Positions 18,166 to 29,738 of a stretch of 64,000 bases of DNA are shown in pieces. Each line of letters opens with the position of its first letter. Position 1 is the first letter of the stretch. A program made the position numbers and the translations under genes. The DNA is from DASWDH01 sp035318505 (GTDB lineage: Bacteria > Myxococcota_A > Polyangia > Polyangiales > Polyangiaceae), in the NCBI GenBank assembly GCA_035318505.1, contig DATHEQ010000285.1, positions 1-64,000 of the forward strand. The letters run 5' to 3'. Under the pieces are notes generated by a model. The model did no database searches. It was not told the DNA's origin and was given only the letters and a program-made list of their open reading frames with translations.

Positions 18166-18713
18166 ACGGGCTCTCCCTCGCTTTCTTCGGCATCTCCGCG
18201 TTGGCCACGCTCCTCGGCGCTCTCTTCGTCGTGATCTCGACGAACCCCATCCGGAGCGCGATGGCGCTTTTGCTCGCCATCGGCGGGGTGACCTGCCTTT
18301 TCATCGGGCTCGACGCGCATTTTTTGGCGGCCATCGAGCTCATCGTCTATGCGGGCGCGGTGGTCATCCTCTTCATCTTCGTCATCATGTTGATCGGGCC
18401 CGACGCCACGCCGCCGCACGATTCGAAGGCGCTCTTCTCGCGCACGCTCGCCGCCGTCGTGTTCGGCGTGTTCGCGCTGGTGACGGGCTTTTTCATGATG
18501 CGGGCCAGCGGCGGCCTGCACCAGCTGCCTCCCTTCCGGCACGACTTCGGGACCATCGACATGTTCGGCCGCGAGCTCTTCACGCGCGGGCTCGTGCCGT
18601 TCGAGCTCACCACCGCGCTCTTCGTGGTGGCCGTCGTGGGAGCGCTGGCCGTCGCGCGCGGGCGCCACAAGAGCGACGCGACGGGTTCATCGGCGAAGGA
18701 GCCGTCGCCGTGA
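18162..18713 (+). CDS. nuoJ: NADH-quinone oxidoreductase subunit J
   Basis: A 183-residue inner-membrane subunit of complex I with five predicted helices. IELIVYAGAVVILFIFVIML is the characteristic third helix. The ATG at 18162 overlaps the nuoF stop, and the stop overlaps the GTG of nuoK, so translation is coupled through nuoF-J-K. The C-terminal tail (ARGRHKSDATGSSAKEPSP) is polar and probably cytoplasmic. Confidence 0.93.
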   Translation: MNGLSLAFFGISALATLLGALFVVISTNPIRSAMALLLAIGGVTCLFIGLDAHFLAAIELIVYAGAVVILFIFVIMLIGPDATPPHDSKALFSRTLAAVVFGVFALVTGFFMMRASGGLHQLPPFRHDFGTIDMFGRELFTRGLVPFELTTALFVVAVVGALAVARGRHKSDATGSSAKEPSP

Positions 18714-19015
18714 TCCCCGTCGAGTACTACCTCGTCGTGGCCGGCGTCATGTTCGGCATCGGCGGCATCGGGTTCTTGTCGCGCCGTAACCTGCTCGTGC
18801 AGCTGATGTGCATCGAGCTCCTTCTCAATTCCGTGAATGTTACGTTGGTCGCCTTCAACCGCATGCGGCCCGACGACCATAACGGCCAAATGTTCGCTTT
18901 CTTCGTCATTGCCGTAGCCGCTGCGGAAGCCGCAGTGGGTCTGGCGATCGGCCTCGCCATCTACCGCCTCAGTCGCTCCGTTCGCAGCGACGAAGCCGAC
19001 TTGCTCAAGAACTGA
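18710..19015 (+). CDS. nuoK: NADH-quinone oxidoreductase subunit K
   Basis: A 101-residue subunit with three transmembrane helices, the standard NuoK size. The conserved Glu of helix 2 is visible in LVQLMCIELLLNSVNV, and a second acidic residue in AAAEAAVGLAIGLAIYR. The GTG start at 18710 overlaps the nuoJ TGA (GTGA). NuoK with J, L, M and N forms the proton-pumping arm. Confidence 0.95.
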   Translation: MIPVEYYLVVAGVMFGIGGIGFLSRRNLLVQLMCIELLLNSVNVTLVAFNRMRPDDHNGQMFAFFVIAVAAAEAAVGLAIGLAIYRLSRSVRSDEADLLKN

Positions 19016-19025
19016 GCGACGCGCG

Positions 19026-21562
19026 ATGGAACTCCTTTCCAATATCTTCCCCCCGCAGAACTTCACGCTGATCGCTTTCATCCTGGGTTTGCCGGCGCTG
19101 GGAGCCTTCGTCAACGGCGTCTTCGGCAAGCGTCTCGGCAAAGACGGCGTGCGCCTGATGGCGCTCTCCGCCATCGGCGGCTCGTTCCTCGCCTCGCTCA
19201 TCGCCTTCGCCATGTTGGTCGGCTTCGGAAGGCAGGCCCACGGCGAGCACGGCGCCCACCAAGCGGGGGAGGCCATTTCGCAGCTGAAGTTCACCGCCTG
19301 GCATTGGTTCGACGTGTCGACCAACGGCGGCTTCGGCTCGGCGCCCATCGAAGTCGCCTTCGTCATCGACCACCTGACCTCGGTGATGATGCTCATCATC
19401 ACGGGCATCGGCTTTCTGATCCATCTCTACGCCACCGCGTACATGTGGGACGACCAGCGAGGCGATGGAGGCTTTCACCGCTTTTTCGCCTACCTCAACT
19501 TGTTCTGCTTCGCGATGCTCGTCCTCGTCATGGGCTCGAGCTTGCCGCTTCTCTTCGTGGGGTGGGAAGGCGTTGGTCTCTGTAGCTATCTGCTCATCGG
19601 GTTCTGGTACTCCGACGACGCCAACGCCGCGGCGGGCAAGAAGGCGTTCATCGCCAATCGCATCGGCGATTTCGGGCTTCTGGTGGCGATGGGGCTTCTC
19701 CTTTCGTATGGGGGCGCGCTCGATTGGGGCGGGATCGCTTCGGGAACGGGCTCGCTGATGCAGCGGGTGCAGGTCTGGCCGATCGGTCACGCGCCGACGA
19801 CCGGTCTGGGAGGCGCCATCGTTTCGGCGATGCCGTGGCTCTTTCGGCCGCTCACTCCCACCGTTGCGACGGTGGTCGGGCTTTGCCTTTTCCTCGGCTG
19901 CGCCGGCAAGAGCGCGCAGATCCCGCTCTACGTTTGGCTACCGGACGCCATGGCCGGTCCCACGCCGGTGAGCGCGCTCATCCACGCCGCCACGATGGTG
20001 ACGGCGGGCGTCTACCTGGTGTGCCGGCTTTGGTACGTGTTTTTGCTCTCGCCCTTCGTGATGGCGACGATCGCGGTCATCGGCGTGGCGACGGCGTTCT
20101 TCGCCGCCACCATCGGGCTCGCGCAAAACGACATCAAAAAGGTGCTCGCTTACTCCACCGTGAGCCAGCTCGGCTTCATGTTCCTCGGCGTGGGCGTGGG
20201 CGCTTTCTCGGACGGCTTCTTCCACGTGTTCACGCACGCGTTTTTCAAAGCTTGCCTCTTTCTCGGCGCAGGCTCCGTGATTCACGCCATGCATGCCGGC
20301 ATCCACGACGCCGCGGCTTCGCAGGACATGCGCAACATGGGCGGGTTACGCAAGTGGCTCCCCACCACCTACCTCACGTTCCTCGCCTCGTGCCTCGCCA
20401 TCGGCGGATTCCCGCTCACGTCGGGATTTTTCTCGAAGGACGAGATCCTCTACCGCGCTTACGTGACGCACATCTCGGCGGCACCGGCCGAACCTGGCGT
20501 GGCGCGCTGGGAAGCGCCGGCGTGGTTCGGACCGATGCTCTATTGGGTTGGCATCCTCGCCGCCACCATGACGGCCTTCTACATGTTCCGCGCGCTTTTC
20601 CTCACGTTCTGGGGTGATTTTCGCGGGTGGGAGATCGGCAAGCCCGCGGCGGCAAGCGTGGATGCGGGCGCGCATGGCCGCGATCATCGAGGCCCCGCGC
20701 CGGCTCCCCACGAGTCGCCGTGGCCCATGACGTTGCCCTTGCTGGTGCTGGGCGCGTTCGCTTTGGTGGGCGGTATTTTCAATCCCGGTCTTCTCTCCAA
20801 AGAGCCGGGGCTCGAGCATTGGCTCGCTCCCGTTTTCGAGCTGAGCGAGCATTACGTCAAGGTGAACGAAGGCGCTCCCTCGAAGTGGCTCTTGGCGGCC
20901 CCCGGCGTGATGGCGTTTCTCGTCGGTGCCGGCGGCGCCTATTTCGTTTACGTCATGAACAAAGGGGCTCCCGCACGCGCGTTCACCGAGAAGGTCCCCG
21001 GGCTCTACCGTCTCGTCCTCGACAAGTGGCGCATCGACGAGCTCTACGAGAACACGGTCATCGGCGCAATCGAGTCGCTCGCCGAGACGGCGGCGCAGTT
21101 CGACAAATGGTTCATCGACGGCATCATCGCGCGGCTGACCGCCCTCGTCGTGGCGGCGTTCGGCACGGTTTTGCGCGCCTTTCAGACGGGCGTCGTGCAC
21201 GTCTATGCGGCGGCGATGGTGCTCGGCGTCACCTTGTTCGGGTGGTTTTTCGTGTGGCAGCCGCAAGCGCAAGCCACCGTGCGCGAACAGGGCAGCGGCA
21301 AGTACCTCGTCGAGGCGTCACCGGGGCTCGGCTACAGCTTCCGCTGGCATTCTCAAACGCCTGATCGACCGGACAGCGAAGCCTTCACCAGCCGAAGATC
21401 GGTGGAGGTCGAAGTGGCACCGGGAGAGACCAAGCTCGTCAAGGTCGACGTCAAGAACGCGTTCGATCGCACGACGACCGGTACCGTCGCGGTGACCCGA
21501 CCGAGTGCTGCGCCGGCGGGTAGCGAAAAACCGGCGCCGCCCGTGATGAAGGGGTCCCTCCA

Positions 21563-21566
<4 letters not shown>
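19026..21566 (+). CDS. nuoL: NADH-quinone oxidoreductase subunit L with a C-terminal extension
   Basis: The distal antiporter-like proton-pumping subunit. Key regions are present: WEGVGLCSYLLIGFWY, the PDAMAGPTPVSALIHAATMV segment with its conserved Lys/His environment, and FKACLFLGAGSVIH. At 846 residues it is about 200 longer than typical NuoL. Part of the excess is a Gly/His/Pro-rich loop near residues 540-570. About 100 residues follow the last transmembrane helix (ending GWFFVWQPQ, about 747) and look like a small beta domain (SVEVEVAPGETKLVKVDVKN). The stop overlaps nuoM (ATGA). Confidence 0.95.
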
Positions 21567-23374
<1,808 letters not shown>

Positions 23375-23377
23375 GCC

Positions 23378-24886
23378 ATGGGCTTGCTCTTCGCTACCTC
23401 GCCGCTGCTCATCGTTTCGTTGGGCGCGCTGCTCTTGATGCTTACCGAGGCATTTTCGAACAAGCAAGCCGAGGGGGACCTGGCGCTCGGCACCGCCGTG
23501 ACGCTTCTCGCCGGAGCGTCGACGGCGATAGCGGTGTGGATGGTCGGCCCCGAGAACATCGAGGGTGCCGCGGCTCTCGCGCCGTACCTTCTCACCGACC
23601 GCTTCGCGATGTTCTTCGATTTCGTCATCTGCCTCGGGGGCGCCCTGGCGGCGCTTTTGGCGGGCGGGTATTTGCCCGAGCACGGCCTGGAGCGCGGCGA
23701 GTTCTATCCGCTCATCATGTTTTCTTCGGTCGGGGCCATGGTCCTGGCCGGGTCGGGCGATCTCTTGTCACTCTTCATCGGTCTCGAGACGATGTCGCTC
23801 GGTGTCTACGCCATGACCGGGTTTCGCCGCGGCTCGCGCCGCTCCGTCGAAGCGGCGATGAAGTACTTCTTGCTCGGATCTTTCGCGGCCGCGATCCTGC
23901 TCTACGGTGGAGCACTGCTCTACGGCGCCACCGGGCACACCGATCTCGCCGGCATCGGCCAGCGCATTGCCTCTGCGGCGTCGCAGAAAGGCGCCCAAGC
24001 GGTGTCACTCCCGTTCGTCATCGTGGGGCTGATGCTCGTCTTGGTGGGGCTCGTCTTCAAGGTGAGCGCGGTCCCTTTCCATATGTGGACGCCGGACGCT
24101 TACGAAGGAGCGCCCACGCCGGCAACGGCCTTCATGGCGGTGGCGGTGAAGAGCGCTGCGTTCGCCATGATGATGCGCGTGCTGCTCATCGCTTTCAGCG
24201 ATCCGGATTCGTCGTCGTGGGGCGCGGGTTGGCCGCCTGTCATCGCGGGGCTGGCGGTGCTCACGATGACCGTCGCCAACGTCATCGCGGGTCGCCAAGA
24301 GTCGGTGAAACGCATGCTCGCGTACTCGTCGATCGCCCACGCCGGGTACGTGCTCATCGGCGTGGCCGCCACCATTCGCCAGAACGGGCACGAAGCCGAA
24401 GGCGCGGTCCTTTTCTATCTGCTCACGTACACGGTCTCGACGGCCGGCGCGTTTGGCGCGCTCATTCTTTGCGGACGCAAGGGCGCCGAAGCGACGAGCT
24501 ACGAGGATCTGGCTGGAGTTGGCCGGCGGCACCCTGGCGCGGCGCTCCCCTTCGCGCTGTTCTTGCTCTCGCTCGCCGGCGTTCCCCCGGCGGCCGGATT
24601 CTTCGGCAAGTTTTATATCTTCCGGGCTGCCGTATTCGGCGGCGGGGGCTTTTACTGGCTCGCGGTCATTGGTCTTTTGAACAGCGTCGTCGGCGCCTAT
24701 TACTACCTGCGCGTCATCGTCTACATGTACATGCGCGAGCCCGCTCCCGGCGCGGCCATCGCCGTGCCCATGCGGTCCGGGTACGTGGTGTTCGCGCTCT
24801 TGGCATGCGCGCTGCTTGTACTCGGTCTCGGGCTGTTTCCCGGCTCCATGCTCGATATCGCGTTGCATGCACCGGTTCGCGGCTGA
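23378..24886 (+). CDS. nuoN: NADH-quinone oxidoreductase subunit N
   Basis: A 502-residue antiporter-like subunit, normal length. Features are LFIGLETMSLGVYAMTGF with the conserved Glu, KVSAVPFHMWTPDAYEGAPTP, and KRMLAYSSIAHAGYVLIG. It is the last complex I gene of the cluster. A lipoprotein gene starts 24 bases downstream and may be co-transcribed. Confidence 0.96.
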   Translation: MGLLFATSPLLIVSLGALLLMLTEAFSNKQAEGDLALGTAVTLLAGASTAIAVWMVGPENIEGAAALAPYLLTDRFAMFFDFVICLGGALAALLAGGYLPEHGLERGEFYPLIMFSSVGAMVLAGSGDLLSLFIGLETMSLGVYAMTGFRRGSRRSVEAAMKYFLLGSFAAAILLYGGALLYGATGHTDLAGIGQRIASAASQKGAQAVSLPFVIVGLMLVLVGLVFKVSAVPFHMWTPDAYEGAPTPATAFMAVAVKSAAFAMMMRVLLIAFSDPDSSSWGAGWPPVIAGLAVLTMTVANVIAGRQESVKRMLAYSSIAHAGYVLIGVAATIRQNGHEAEGAVLFYLLTYTVSTAGAFGALILCGRKGAEATSYEDLAGVGRRHPGAALPFALFLLSLAGVPPAAGFFGKFYIFRAAVFGGGGFYWLAVIGLLNSVVGAYYYLRVIVYMYMREPAPGAAIAVPMRSGYVVFALLACALLVLGLGLFPGSMLDIALHAPVRG

Positions 24887-24910
24887 CGCGCTCCTCGTCG
24901 GATCTCCTCC

Positions 24911-25918
24911 ATGCCTTCACGCACCCGGCTTGCTGCCATCTCAGTTGTCTCGTGCGCCACCTTAGGTAGCGTTTTCGGCGCATGTAAGTCGCATCCCGCC
25001 GAGCCCGCTGCGGGTCGCGAAGCACGGGACGCCGGTGCCCGCGCCGCCGCTTCCATGGGCTACGTCACCGACTCCGGTTTGGTCATGCTCCCGGTCGTCG
25101 AGGTGCCGTCCGATGCGGGCCCGGTTTCGACGGCGATACCGGTACCGGTTTCCAAGATCGAAAGCATCATCAACCCGAAGCACCTTTCCCCTTACGACGG
25201 TCCCAAGGGAACGGTCGAGGGGGTCGTTCGCATCAGCGGCGATGCGCCTCCCAAGCGAAACCTCACCATACCGTTCGAGTGTGGGGAAGCCTTCGCGACT
25301 TACGGGAAGGTCTTCCGCGAAGGAAACGATCGTACGCTCGCCGACGCCATGATCGCCGTCACCGGGTACGAGGGGTACATCCCCGCGGCGGGTGACGCTT
25401 ATCCCATTTCGATCCACGGCTGCGCCTACGATCGGCGCACGCTCGTCTTGACCTACGGTCAGCGCATCGAAGTCACCAACCGCGATCCCAAGCAGAGCTT
25501 TCTCCCCACGCTCGAGGGGAGCAACACACCGGCGCAGCTCGTTGCGATGCCGAAGGGCGACGCGATCAAGCTCTATCCGCTCGAGGTCGGCCACTACGCG
25601 CTGAAAGAAGGGATGAAAGGAAGCGGCTGGATGTACGCCGATGTATTCGTCCTGCAGTATTCGACCCACGCCGTTACGGGGCTCGATGGTCGTTATCGCA
25701 TTTCGGGGATCCCGGCCGGGAAGGTCAAGGTGTCGGTTTATCTACCTTCCATCGACGTCGACCTGCACCCCGATACGGGCACGCAGACGTCGAGCATCGA
25801 AAAAGACGTCGAGATCAAGGACGGCGAGACGACAGCGCTCGACATCGAGTTTCCTTACAAGGTGCCGAAGACTCCTCCCAAGCCGAAGCCGGCTTCCACG
25901 GTTCCCATCATCAAGTAG
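24911..25918 (+). CDS. secreted lipoprotein with carboxypeptidase-regulatory-like domain
   Basis: A 335-residue protein. The N-terminus MPSRTRLAAISVVSCATLGSV runs into a lipobox (FGAC, Cys at about residue 25). A domain starting GTVEGVVRISGDAPPKRNLTI resembles the repeats seen in methylamine-utilisation and cupredoxin-like secreted proteins. A second module (TGLDGRYRISGIPAGKVKVSVYLPS) looks like a carboxypeptidase-regulatory (CarboxypepD_reg) beta-sandwich. The end is a Lys/Pro-rich tail. It lies 24 bases after nuoN and could share its transcript, but a role in respiration is not shown. Confidence 0.75.
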   Translation: MPSRTRLAAISVVSCATLGSVFGACKSHPAEPAAGREARDAGARAAASMGYVTDSGLVMLPVVEVPSDAGPVSTAIPVPVSKIESIINPKHLSPYDGPKGTVEGVVRISGDAPPKRNLTIPFECGEAFATYGKVFREGNDRTLADAMIAVTGYEGYIPAAGDAYPISIHGCAYDRRTLVLTYGQRIEVTNRDPKQSFLPTLEGSNTPAQLVAMPKGDAIKLYPLEVGHYALKEGMKGSGWMYADVFVLQYSTHAVTGLDGRYRISGIPAGKVKVSVYLPSIDVDLHPDTGTQTSSIEKDVEIKDGETTALDIEFPYKVPKTPPKPKPASTVPIIK

Positions 25919-26015
25919 CCGCGTCGAAATCGCCGGCCCGGCGAAGCTTGACGGACCTAGCCTCTAGTTGCGAAGCTGATGGTGACCGGCAAGAACGCCG
26001 CAGGGTGACGAGCGA

Positions 26016-27515
26016 ATGGCGGACCAGGGAACGGGGGACGACGAGCAGGATTTGCCCTCGACACTTCCTGGCACCATCATTGCTGGCAAGTACCGCCTCG
26101 ACGGCATGATCGGGCGGGGTGGCATGGGAAGCGTGTGGTCGACCATGCACCTCGGGCTGGGGCAGCGCGTCGCCGTCAAGCTCATCGCCAAGCGTTACGC
26201 AAACTCGCGCGAGGCTCGGCAGCGGTTCGATCTGGAGGCCAAGGCCGTGGCGCAGCTGCGCTCCCGCTATGTGGTGCAGGTTTTCGACAACGGCGAGACC
26301 GAGGACGGCACGCCCTACATCGTCATGGAGCTGCTCGACGGCGAGTCGCTCGACCATCGCATCGAGCGCCGCGGACCCGTTCCTCTCGACCAAACCGTGC
26401 GCATCCTCGGGCAGGTGGGGCGCGCGCTCGTGCGCGCCCACGGACTCGGCATCGTGCATCGCGATCTCAAGCCGGAGAACATCTTTCTCACGCGCAACGA
26501 CGAGGACGACGGCAGCGAGATCGCCAAGGTGCTCGATTTCGGCATCGCCAAGATCAAAACCGCGGACGGCGGTAGCTCGGCCACGCGCACGGGAACCATC
26601 CTCGGCACGCCTTTGTTCATGAGCCCGGAGCAGGCCCGTGGGCTGAAATCGGTCGACCACCGCACCGATATCTATTCGCTCGGCATGGTGGCGTTCACCA
26701 TGATGACCGGCCGCAACGCCTTTGCCGGCGAATCTTTCGGCGATATTTTGGTCGCGATCTGCACCCAGCCGCTCCCGTCGTTGCGTACGTACGCGGCTCA
26801 TTTGCCGCCTGCGCTCGACGTCTGGATGCAGCGTGCGTGCGCCAAAGAACCGGGGGAAAGATTCCCTTCTGTCGAGCCGATGATCGAGGCGCTCCATGCC
26901 GCGGCGGGAATCGCGCGACCGAGGACGCAGGGCGTCGATGTGAGCGCACCGAACCAGCCGAATCCAATCGACGCGCCGCGCGCCCGGAGCGGAAGCTCGG
27001 GGGGCGTTCCGGCGACGCATATCATGACCCAGGCGTCGGGCGGCTTGTCCGATCAGCGATCGCCGGCAGCATCGCCCGAACAGCGCACCACTGCAGCCCT
27101 GGCCGTGAGCGGCGCGGACATCCCCAAGCGATCGATGGCCGTGCCGGCGATCCTGACCGGGCTCGCCGCACTCGCGCTCGGCGGCGTAGGCGCGTTCATC
27201 GTGCTCGGCGATTCGGGTAATCCGACGCCAGCATCGAAAGGCGAGGGGAGCGCTCCCATGCTGGTGACGTCCGTGCCGGCTCCGAGGCCGACGACATCTG
27301 CCCTTACCGCCCCGCCCGCCGCGCCGAAGAGCAGCGCAGAACCGGTCAAACCAAGCGACTCTGCGACGCCGCCAAAGATCACCGCCGCACCCAAGCCGTC
27401 GCCGGCTGCTCCACCGGCGGCTGCCAAGCCTGCACCTGTAGCGCCTGCACCTGTACCCGCCCCTGCACCGAGGCCGTCCAACCCCAGGCCGAAGACGCCC
27501 GATCTCGGCTTCTAG
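26016..27515 (+). CDS. transmembrane Ser/Thr protein kinase (Hanks type)
   Basis: A 499-residue eukaryote-like kinase. The glycine loop is GRGGMG (33-38), the ATP-binding Lys is in VAVKLI (Lys55), the catalytic loop is HRDLKPEN (Asp150, Asn155) and the Mg-binding motif is DFG (174-176). The APE-equivalent is SPEQARG. After the kinase domain comes an Ala/Pro/Ser-rich linker, one transmembrane helix (about 372-392, AILTGLAALALGGVGAFIVL) and a Pro/Ala-rich extracytoplasmic tail. All catalytic residues are present, so it should be active. The next two genes follow closely and are likely partners or co-transcribed targets. Confidence 0.95.
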   Translation: MADQGTGDDEQDLPSTLPGTIIAGKYRLDGMIGRGGMGSVWSTMHLGLGQRVAVKLIAKRYANSREARQRFDLEAKAVAQLRSRYVVQVFDNGETEDGTPYIVMELLDGESLDHRIERRGPVPLDQTVRILGQVGRALVRAHGLGIVHRDLKPENIFLTRNDEDDGSEIAKVLDFGIAKIKTADGGSSATRTGTILGTPLFMSPEQARGLKSVDHRTDIYSLGMVAFTMMTGRNAFAGESFGDILVAICTQPLPSLRTYAAHLPPALDVWMQRACAKEPGERFPSVEPMIEALHAAAGIARPRTQGVDVSAPNQPNPIDAPRARSGSSGGVPATHIMTQASGGLSDQRSPAASPEQRTTAALAVSGADIPKRSMAVPAILTGLAALALGGVGAFIVLGDSGNPTPASKGEGSAPMLVTSVPAPRPTTSALTAPPAAPKSSAEPVKPSDSATPPKITAAPKPSPAAPPAAAKPAPVAPAPVPAPAPRPSNPRPKTPDLGF

Positions 27516-27533
27516 CTGCTCGAGGAGAGCCAC

Positions 27534-28667
27534 TTGAGATCAAACGCTTTGGGTGTCAACCACTCGTTCCGCGCGTGCGCCCTCACCGCTGCCCTCGTCT
27601 TTGGCACGCCGCTCACGGCGCTGGCCGAGGAACCCGCCCCGAGCGCGAGCGACACGGCGCTGGCGCGCACGCTCGGTTCGGAAGGTGTTCAGCTCGCCGA
27701 AGCGGGCAACTGTGCGGCGGCCATCGAGAAGCTCGAGCGCGCCGAGAAGCTCTACCACGCGCCCACGATCTTGGGACGCCTCGGCGAATGCCAGGTATCC
27801 GTCGGTAAGATCGTGGCCGGAACGGAGAACTTGCAGCGCGTCGTGCGCGAGTCGCTGCCGCCGCGGGCGCCGAAGGCATTCGTGGACGCGCAGGCGCGCG
27901 CGCAAAAGGTGCTCGACGGCGCGCTCCCCAAGCTCGCCAAGCTCAAGATCCACGTCGACGCGCCGCCCGGCGTCAATGTCACCGTCTCCCAAGACGGCGA
28001 GCCGGTCTCCAGCGCGACGCTCGATCTCGATCGACCGGCGGACCCCGGCGTGCACACCGTCGAAGCCACGGCGCCGGGTTTTCGCGCCGCTCGCGGCGAG
28101 ACGACGCTCGCGGAAGGCGCGACGGGTGCGGTGAGCTTGCGTCTCGAGCCCGATCCCAGTGTCGGCGCGACGGGCGCTGCTGGGCCGCCAGCTTCGGCTG
28201 GCCAAGCTCCGCCGCTCGGTCCCGGCGGCGCGCCTTCGCCGAACGCACCGGCGGATGGGTCCGCGTATCCCGGTGCGACTGCGGCTGCTCCCTCGGGCGC
28301 GGAAACATCGGGCGGCTCCAACTTGCCGGCGTACCTCTTGCTCGGAACCGGCGTCGTGGGCGTGGCCGTGGGCTCGATCTTCGGAGGCAGGGTGCTCAGC
28401 AAAAAATCGTCGCTCGATGGTGTCTGCAAGCCCGACAAGGCGCACTGTCCCGCGTCGGCGCAAGGGGACATCGATTCCATGCGCACCTCGGCCACGATTT
28501 CCACCGTGGGTTTCGCGGTGGGCGGCGTCGCGCTCGGAGCGGGCGTCATCATGCTGATCGTTTCCAAATCATCGTCGAGCAGCGGCGATGCGAAGACGGC
28601 GCCGGCACGAGCCACGCTGACGCCGTTCGTAGGTCCGACGTCGTTCGGTCTTTCTGGATCCTTTTGA
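27534..28667 (+). CDS. PEGA-like/TPR membrane protein next to the kinase
   Basis: A 377-residue protein with a signal peptide ending TALA-EE (about residue 32). A helical TPR-like part (GVQLAEAGNCAAAIEKLERAEKLY) is followed by a PEGA-like beta domain (PPGVNVTVSQDGEPVSSATLDL). A Pro/Ala/Gly linker comes next, then two transmembrane helices (LPAYLLLGTGVVGVAVGSIF; TVGFAVGGVALGAGVIMLIV) flanking a short loop with two Cys. The start is TTG 27534, supported by GAGGAG 7 bases upstream. This kind of protein commonly follows Ser/Thr kinases in Polyangia by my recollection. Role unknown. Confidence 0.75.
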   Translation: MRSNALGVNHSFRACALTAALVFGTPLTALAEEPAPSASDTALARTLGSEGVQLAEAGNCAAAIEKLERAEKLYHAPTILGRLGECQVSVGKIVAGTENLQRVVRESLPPRAPKAFVDAQARAQKVLDGALPKLAKLKIHVDAPPGVNVTVSQDGEPVSSATLDLDRPADPGVHTVEATAPGFRAARGETTLAEGATGAVSLRLEPDPSVGATGAAGPPASAGQAPPLGPGGAPSPNAPADGSAYPGATAAAPSGAETSGGSNLPAYLLLGTGVVGVAVGSIFGGRVLSKKSSLDGVCKPDKAHCPASAQGDIDSMRTSATISTVGFAVGGVALGAGVIMLIVSKSSSSSGDAKTAPARATLTPFVGPTSFGLSGSF

Positions 28668-28684
28668 TCGGGGGCATAGCCGTC

Positions 28685-29659
28685 ATGCTCGTGCAAACGA
28701 TGAATGCGAAGCGGGTGTGGTTCTGGTCCATCTTCCTTGGAGCCGCGGCGACCGGGTGCGCCGCCATCGTCGGCGCCGACGGCTACAACGTCGACAACGG
28801 TTCGACGGGAACGGGAGGTAGCTCGACGGGCAGCGGGGGAGCCGGTGCGAGCGCCGGCAAGGCCGGCGGCGCGGCAACTGCTGGCAGCGCGGGAAGCGGC
28901 GGCAGTGCAGGAAACCCCGGCACCTCGGGAGCAGGCGGCGACGCCGGCAAAGGCGGCGCCGGACCCACGGGCGGCAGCGGTGGAAGCTCGGGAAAGGGCG
29001 GAGCGCCGATGCCCGACGCTGGCGGGCGCGGCGGAACGACGGACAGCGGTCCGCCGCCCCCCGACGCCGCCGCGCCGACGTGCAGCGCGCAGACCCCCGC
29101 CGGGACGGCGATGTGCGGTGCTGGCAAGACGTGTCTTCTCTCGACGTGCGGTCCCGCGATGTATGAGTGTTTCGCGGCGGGTAGCGCCGCCGAGGGGGCG
29201 TCTTGCAACCCGGCGGGCACGGAATGCGCAGTCGGGATGCTCTGCCTGTCGTATGGGACCGACCTCAACGTGTGTAGACGAACATGCACCGTCAATGCGG
29301 AGTGTGCGACGGGAAGTCGCTGCTCCGGATCGCTCAGCTCGTGCAGCGGGGCCGTCATGGGCAATTACTGCGAGAGGTTGTGCTCCGACATCACGAGAGC
29401 CGGCGCAGCTGCGTGCGGGCCAGGTTTCAAATGTGACGCGAGCTGCAACGACACGGTGCCCAACCCTGCAACGTGCTTTCAAGCGGGGCCGCTGACCTCC
29501 GGCGCTTGTTCGGCGATCACCGATTGTGCGGCAGGCTATTCGTGCATTGGGAGCACCTGTCGCCAAGGCTGCAACACGACGAACGACTGCTCGTTCGGAT
29601 CCTGCACGGGTGGGATTTTCTGCGGCGCTACGGCGACGGGTTTTCACTACTGCGAATAG
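28685..29659 (+). CDS. Gly/Ser-rich, Cys-rich secreted lipoprotein
   Basis: About 324 residues. MNAKRVWFWSIFLGAAATGCAAIVGA contains a lipobox (ATGC); the GCAAIVG phrase recurs in myxobacterial lipoproteins. A roughly 90-residue linker of Gly/Ser/Thr/Ala repeats (TGTGGSSTGSGGAGASAG) follows. The C-terminal half is a Cys-rich domain with about 20 cysteines in EGF-like spacing (GMLCLSYGTDLNVCRRTC). The start is either ATG 28685 or 28700; GGGGG at 28670-28674 favours 28685. It follows the PEGA-like gene by 17 bases. It is probably displayed on the cell surface; its ligand is unknown. Confidence 0.75.
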   Translation: MLVQTMNAKRVWFWSIFLGAAATGCAAIVGADGYNVDNGSTGTGGSSTGSGGAGASAGKAGGAATAGSAGSGGSAGNPGTSGAGGDAGKGGAGPTGGSGGSSGKGGAPMPDAGGRGGTTDSGPPPPDAAAPTCSAQTPAGTAMCGAGKTCLLSTCGPAMYECFAAGSAAEGASCNPAGTECAVGMLCLSYGTDLNVCRRTCTVNAECATGSRCSGSLSSCSGAVMGNYCERLCSDITRAGAAACGPGFKCDASCNDTVPNPATCFQAGPLTSGACSAITDCAAGYSCIGSTCRQGCNTTNDCSFGSCTGGIFCGATATGFHYCE

Positions 29660-29679
29660 GATGCGGCGCGGATGCCGAG

Positions 29680-29721
29680 GATGTGCGCGCGCACCTAGGC
29701 ACGCGGACCAACGCGCACATC
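29680..29721. terminator. 10-bp inverted repeat between convergent genes
   Basis: GATGTGCGCG (29680-29689) and CGCGCACATC (29712-29721) are perfect inverted arms with a 22-base loop, in the 79-bp gap between the convergent lipoprotein gene and the small gene ending at 29739. Position and symmetry suggest a bidirectional terminator, but there is no U-tract on either side. Confidence 0.4.
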
Positions 29722-29738
29722 GTCGCGTCCACCGATCG

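Noticed and set aside
27752..29647. 631-codon minus-strand frame opposite the PEGA-like and Cys-rich genes
   Set aside because: Both genes on the plus strand have signal peptides and coupled starts; the minus frame has no such support.
29683..29694. 12-bp palindrome GTGCGCGCGCAC
   Set aside because: It falls within the left arm of a longer inverted repeat and is common in GC-rich DNA, so it is not called separately.
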